The position numbers were made by a program, and so were the translations under genes. A stretch of DNA of 64,000 nt from Wurfbainia villosa (Eukaryota > Streptophyta > Magnoliopsida > Zingiberales > Zingiberaceae), in contig CM045997.1 in the NCBI GenBank assembly GCA_025175895.1, positions 106,316,479 to 106,380,478 of the forward strand, in the 5' to 3' direction. This document shows positions 59,190 to 64,000 of the stretch, one piece after another. Every line of letters starts with the position of its first letter. The stretch's first letter is position 1. Under the pieces are notes generated by a model. That model saw nothing but the letters and a program-made list of their open reading frames with translations. It was not told where the DNA came from and ran no database searches.

Positions 59190-61593
59190 TAAATTTTTGA
59201 AGTCTTCAATGATAGTTTATATGCTTATATTTTTAGCAATTTCTCTCTCAATATATATTATTAATGCATCTGAGAGAAAAGCATCCTCTATTTTACTCCG
59301 AAGCTTTGTTTTCACAATATTCATCCAAAAAATGAGCGTTTTGTAGTAGCAGTGGAAACTAGAAGAGTAAGCACAAGAACGATCACTCTAAAAATGAGGT
59401 TGTATGTAATAGACTTGTTAGTCTTCACCAACCATTGACATAACTCTGAAATGGTTGAAAGATTTTTATAGTCGGACCCTTTGACTATATTATACTTGTA
59501 ATGCTTCAATTGTTGTTTTTCATCTTTTGTACAATATTGGGCATAAAACTTTTCAACTAATTTACATATATCCATAACTCTGAAAGACTCCACCACATTT
59601 TGAGGATTTAAGACATTAGTAAGAATGAGCAATTCCATAGCATCATCACTAAAATGCCTATTAATTTCTTGCAACTGTGAATTTATCGAAGCATAAAAAA
59701 GGTCTACCTGATAATGATGCTCAATGGTAATATTGTCTTGATGAGGATAGGCTTGACCTCGTCTATTAATATACGAAGCACTGAAATTAGAAATGTCAAT
59801 ATTTCGAAGTTTACAAAAAGACTTCACTTTTATAAGCAAATCATCCCACTTGTTATCCCTCATATGTTGAAGTAAATTCTTAGTAGATAATACAAGATCC
59901 ATTGCATTTATAATACCTTGAGACTTTCTTTGTAAAGCATGACAAAAAATATCTGTGATCCTCATAATCTCTTTCATAAGATGCAAGATGAATACAAACT
60001 CAGAAGAAGTCATTTCATTATAAACAGATGTTGCATCTACTCATTGAGAAGGAAGCCCATCCTCCATAACCTTGAGTAATACTATACATGATACACTAAA
60101 CATCTTAATTAGGCTAGACAATGATCTCAAATGAGAACTCCAGTGCGTATCGGCAGCTCATTGTAAAGTACCTATCTGATTAAGTCCACACCCTGTCTCG
60201 AGTTCATTAATAGCAATCAAATGTGCAATGTCATCTGCATGAGCACTTTTCAATTCATCACTACGCTTGTATGAAAAACCAACAATATTAACTATAAAAG
60301 TTAATTTATTAAAAAATTGATGAATAGGTGTCACATTTTTTGATGCTGCAACTAAAGTTAATTGTAACCGATGAACAAAGCAATGAACATAATAAGCACT
60401 TCTACAATCTTTTATAATCAAAGCTTGCAGTCTATTAAATTTGTCCCTTATATTACTAGCACCATCATAGCCTTGACCTCTAATATTTTGAACATCCAAA
60501 TTGTAGTGAGCCAAAGCAGAATGTATAGCATCCTTTAAAGTCAAAGCTATAATATCAGATACATGAACAAGCCCAAAAAAATGTTGTTGAATGAATCCAT
60601 TAGTATCCACAAACCTCAATACTATAGACATTTGCTCTTTTTTTATTCATCTTGAGCTTCATCAACAATTATGCAATACTTGGCAACTCCAATTTCTTCA
60701 TGAATTGTATTTTTCACTCTCACTGAAAGCACATGAAGTATTTGTTTCTAAATATCGTGGCTTGTATACTTGACATTTTTTGGAGCTTTAGCAATTGCCT
60801 TTGAAAGTTCATCATTGTACATGGTTAGCACATCCAAAAATTCAAGAAAATTATCACGATTAGATGAATTAGATTTCTCATCATGGCCTCTAAAAGGAAT
60901 TCCTTGAAGTGCAAGCAACAACACCAAATGTATGTGAGCCTTTAACCGAAGACGATTTGTTGCGACTTGTTCAACATTAAAATTGTCGAATCTTTTTGAT
61001 ATATGTTGTGGCTGGTTCATCAAATCCTCACATGCCTTTTCAGCATTACGATGAAGTGAAGATACATTATCTTTCTCTGTATGGCCTAGGAAAGCACAAG
61101 CTTTCCATTTCGAACTTTCTTCCAATTATCAAATCTAGAAATAGTAAATGTAGTGTGATTTAAGCATCCTAATGGCTTGTTGAAAATAAAACATGGAAAA
61201 CAATATGCTTTATCTTTAACCGATGAATACTCCAACTAAGGAAATTGTCCATGCCAAGCGGACTGAAATCTTCTTCGAGAGTGCTTAACATTTTTATTTA
61301 ATAGATATTCTCGAAGAATAGGTTAATATGCCTTTAGATTCAAATAAGCTCGACGAATCTCCTCTTGTTGGTTAGGATGATATTCCCAAATTTGTCGACG
61401 CAATCCTAGATCACACTTTAAAGAATTGAGATATCAACCTCTTCAATTTTTTATTTTTGAATCTTTTAGGAGAAATTTTATATGGAAAATCATTGTTATT
61501 TGATCCTGTCGATAGAGTTATAGGAGTAACTGAATCTAATTCATTTGCTCTATTCCTTTGAAAAAATTTATCAATTGTAACATACTTTTCCAT
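59190..61593 (-). pseudogene. hAT transposase (ZMYM1-like, DUF4371 plus hAT C-terminal), broken
   Basis: N to C on the minus strand: MEKYVTIDKFFQRNRANE (61593), KACAFLGHTEKDNVSS and GIPFRGHDEKSNSSNRDNF with APKNVKYTS (61125-60748, DUF4371), FIQQHFFGLVHVSD, GQGYDGASNIRDKF and YVHCFVHRLQLTLVAASK (60631-60158), a helical region to LNPQNVVESFRVMD (59600), and the dimerisation region LVSTATTKRSF (59340), continuing after a frameshift as MNIVKTKLRSKIEDAFLSD (to about 59215). At least four breaks. Confidence 0.92.
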
Positions 61594-61639
61594 TTGACGT
61601 ATACGAAGTCTATGATAATGAAAAACTCAAATTAATTTA

Positions 61640-62110
61640 AATAAGAGGATAATAATAACAACATTAAACTAGATTAATTATTTTGTTAAACTCTTAACAC
61701 ACTCAAGTAATTAGATTAATTATGTTAACCCAATTAATTCAATTAGTTGTTTAAACGAATCAACTCTATTAACTTAATTAGATTTATTTAAATCAATTAA
61801 TCTATTAACGGATTAATAACACCTTAATTACACTTATATCAAACTAATCAATTAATTAATTGATAATTTTCAAGCTTAAATGAGCTTTAATTATACTAAT
61901 CAGATTAGTCAATTAACCTAACTCAGATTAATTAATTTAATCTCAATTAATTAATTAAACTCAAATTTAATTAATCTAACCTCAGATAATTAAGTAAACA
62001 GATTAATTAATCTAAACCAATTAATCAAATAAACTCAAATTTAATTAATCTAATCCAAATAAATTAATCAAATAGATTAATTAATATACATTAATTAAAT
62101 CCAGATTTAA
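61640..62110. repeat. TTAATTAATC low-complexity array, first part
   Basis: Dozens of AATTAATTAATC/AATCTAAxCxAATTAAT words without a fixed period. It resumes at 62715-62990, so the 600 bp between may be an insertion or an unrelated interior. Confidence 0.85.
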
Positions 62111-62514
62111 TTAATCGAACTGATGCATATGGAGTAGCGGGGTGAACGTTAAAAATCTTTCGTGAGTGAAGTTAGAATAGAGAGGGCAGAGAAAATCGAA
62201 GGAGTAGAAATTCATCAACAAAAAAGGATCACTTCTTTATTTAAACGAAAAAGGAATATTATTAATTAAAATTGAATATCTTATAAGAGCCTAAACATAT
62301 GTTTAAATATGTTTAGAAAGAGAAGGTTTCTTAATGTTAAAAAAAATAAACTAGCTTTAATAGAAATTTCTTAACAAATAAGAAAACTAAAACAAACATT
62401 TCTTAACGAAATAAAAAAGTAAATATAAAAAATTTAAAACTAAAAAAAAATTAAAATTAAATAAAAATTTCGAACCAAATAAAATTAATAATAAAATATT
62501 AATGAAATCTTAAA

Positions 62515-62700
62515 TAGCGGCGGCAATGTCATGGTCGTGGTTTGGTCCACGGTTAGACCGTGGTGAGAACTACGGTCGTGGACTGGTCCACAGTTAGGTC
62601 GTGGTGAAGACCATGATTGTGGTAGGGAACACAGGGAAGTCGTGGTTCCTATTAGAGGTCTTGTGTCGAACCATGGAATGATCCACACCTGTAGTGGTGA
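62515..62700 (+). repeat. Degenerate GGTCGTGG minisatellite
   Basis: About four loose units of roughly 42 bp: TCGTGGTTTGGTCCACGGTTAGACC, TCGTGGACTGGTCCACAGTTAGGTC and two decayed copies, with many GGTCCAC/GTGGACC inverted pairs. It sits between the two TTAATTAATC arrays. Confidence 0.7.
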
Positions 62701-62714
62701 CCATGGATAGGCTA

Positions 62715-62990
62715 TAGCAATTAATTAACTAAACAGATTAATTAATCTAATTCAATTAATTAATTAAATCAAAATTTAATTAATTACCTTAAAATTAATT
62801 AATCAATTAAAACAGATTAACCAATCTAAAACCAATTAATCAATTAAAACATTAATTAATTTAAATTCATCCATTAAACTCTATGTTTAATTAATCTAAA
62901 TCTAATTAATTATTTAAATCCAACTCAAATTAATTAATTCAAATGATCCGATTAATCAAAATTCAAAATTGATTAAATAAAATCTTAATT
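62715..62990. repeat. TTAATTAATC low-complexity array, second part
   Basis: Same word set as 61640-62110, e.g. AATTAATTAATCTAATTC and AATTAATTACC. Confidence 0.85.
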
Positions 62991-62999
62991 AACTTAACC

Positions 63000-63210
63000 T
63001 ACAAATGTCGACGGATTTCGTACGCGGTCGGGCGGAGGGCGATGGCGACTAGCGACGCAGTGACGTACGATTGCAAACGTGGTGCGACACTGATGGGACT
63101 TCTGCGATCGCAACATGGCTATGCGCGTGAAGCGGAGGCTCACGATGGCCGGAGATGCGACTGGCAACGCCGAGTTCGCAGGGATAACAATAGACTGACG
63201 CACAGCTACG
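63000..63210. other. GC-rich patch, unidentified
   Basis: An abrupt CpG-rich block (TACGCGGTCGGGCGGAG, GCGATGGCGACTAGCGACG) between the AT array and the LTR starting at 63211. Short ORFs on both strands show no known motif. It could be the 5' leader of the hAT element at 58169 or a GC block of another element. Confidence 0.4.
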
Positions 63211-64000
63211 TGTTGGGGATCTTTGAAAGGCTAGAGGGGGTGAATAACCTCTCTTGAATTCTATACTTGCGATTAGCGGAAGCAAATACAAATGCTAAAG
63301 AAAACAAGAGTTAAAATGCAATTGCTAACAAGAAAGATTTTACGTGGTTCGGAGATTAAGCTTCTACTCCATGACGATCCTTAAGGTGGATCAATCCAAG
63401 CAAATCTCCACTAAAAAAGCTTTCTCTTACGAGACACTCTTCTTACAAATGATAAAGATGAAGATTAGAGAAGAGGAGGATTAAAAACACTTAGAAAGCT
63501 TAAGAAAAATGTGGAAGCTTGAGAGTATGTTTGGAAAATAAGCACTAGCCTCCTCAAGTACCTCATGCCATCTTTTTATAGAGAGAGGCTTGATTTTCCC
63601 GTTGAGCTTATATCAGTCGATTGATGTACAACATCAGTCGACTGCTGCTGTAGCCGACGACGCAATTCAATGACTTTTGACAAGCCTAATCGTGATTCGT
63701 CACTATCCAACGGGAAGCTGATCAGTCGACTGATCCAGGTGATCACTCGACTGGAAAATCTTCTGTGCCCGTGTCCACTTATAACAGTCGCCTATTAGGG
63801 TATAGCAGTTGATTGATGGTGGACCAGTCGACTGTCAAACTCTAGTAGTCGACTGATGGTCACAGAACTCAGTCATCTTCAGTCGAGTGACTGATCAATC
63901 GACTGAGACACAAGCTCCAGTCGACTGATACTTCAAGTATGATTAAATCATACTTGAAATCAACTCCCTAGACCTAAGCTCAACCTTCTAGCTCTTCCTT
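63211..64000 (-). mobile_element. LTR in reverse orientation, cut by the window end
   Basis: Starts TGTTGGGGATCTTTG and has TAGAGGGGGTGAATAACC, the reverse-strand form of the TATTCACCCCCTCTAG 3' end seen at 52750 and 57895. ACGTGGTTCGGAGATTAAG (63345) is the conserved block. 63610-63930 carries a dense group of CAGTCGACTG-type palindromes. It belongs to the same superfamily as the 51221-57930 element. Confidence 0.78.

Larger units (their letters stand above)
58169..62110 (-). mobile_element. hAT element of ZMYM/DUF4371 type, 5' end not resolved
   Basis: The left end CAGGGGCGGATCC at 58169 is a typical terminal repeat of this hAT branch. Subterminal hairpins follow: CGAAGAG/CTCTTCG near 58246-58264 and CCACCGCC/GGCGGTGG at 58307-58331. 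A decayed transposase lies on the minus strand at 61593-59190. I could not find the matching right end or an 8-bp partner of GGTCTAGG (58161-58168) before the window end, so the right limit is approximate. It is unrelated to the CAAGGTTTTAAAT hAT family. Confidence 0.72.

Noticed and set aside
1..64000. Prokaryotic defence or mobile systems
   Set aside because: No operons, ribosome-binding sites, phage or bacterial domains; every feature is of plant nuclear type.

Overview
This window is plant nuclear DNA. It has interrupted genes with GT-AG introns, plant-type LTR, LINE, SINE and hAT elements, a mostly AT-rich background, and one clear plant receptor gene. A monocot is plausible from the repeat types, but this is a weak inference and I cannot name the species.

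The one host gene I can support end to end is an RLP4-type receptor-like protein on the minus strand, 44393 down to 13437. Nine exons with phase-compatible GT-AG junctions join into 1,899 nt coding for 632 residues: signal peptide, malectin-like domain, WNGDPC motif, four short LRR repeats, one membrane span and a short tail without a kinase. The coding part is under 2 kb, but the gene covers about 31 kb because introns 2, 3, 5 and 7 are packed with transposable elements. No exon is broken.

Layout from left to right. 1-8100 is a decayed gag-only LTR element carrying a full-length RTE-type LINE (1621-5538, 17-bp target duplication), which itself carries a 668-bp hAT element (4018-4685, 8-bp target duplication). 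8330-12300 is a degenerate tandem duplication with Ty3/gypsy gag remnants, a hAT element and an Au-type SINE. 12308-12812 is an unrecognised GC-rich exon candidate. 13437-44393 is the receptor gene. Its introns hold a 5.1-kb hAT element (16668-21802) with a striking GCGATCGC-rich block, several LTR remnants, a gag-less Ty1/copia element (29537-35992), a 49-bp minisatellite of nine indel-free units (38221-38661), and tRNA-derived SINEs. 44400-48600 is AT-rich upstream DNA with small elements. 48638-50957 is a TRIM-like element interrupted by a solo LTR. 51221-57930 is a gag-only LTR element with perfect 5-bp target duplications. 58169 to about 62.1 kb is a second, ZMYM/DUF4371-type hAT element carrying an unexplained exon-like segment. 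63211-64000 is the start of another LTR in reverse orientation.

Two element families dominate. One is an LTR superfamily with 1.6-kb LTRs rich in the palindrome CAGTCGACTG. The other is a hAT family sharing the end CAAGGTTTTAAAT. All element coding regions are frameshifted or stopped, so the only gene likely to be expressed as an intact protein is the receptor-like protein.
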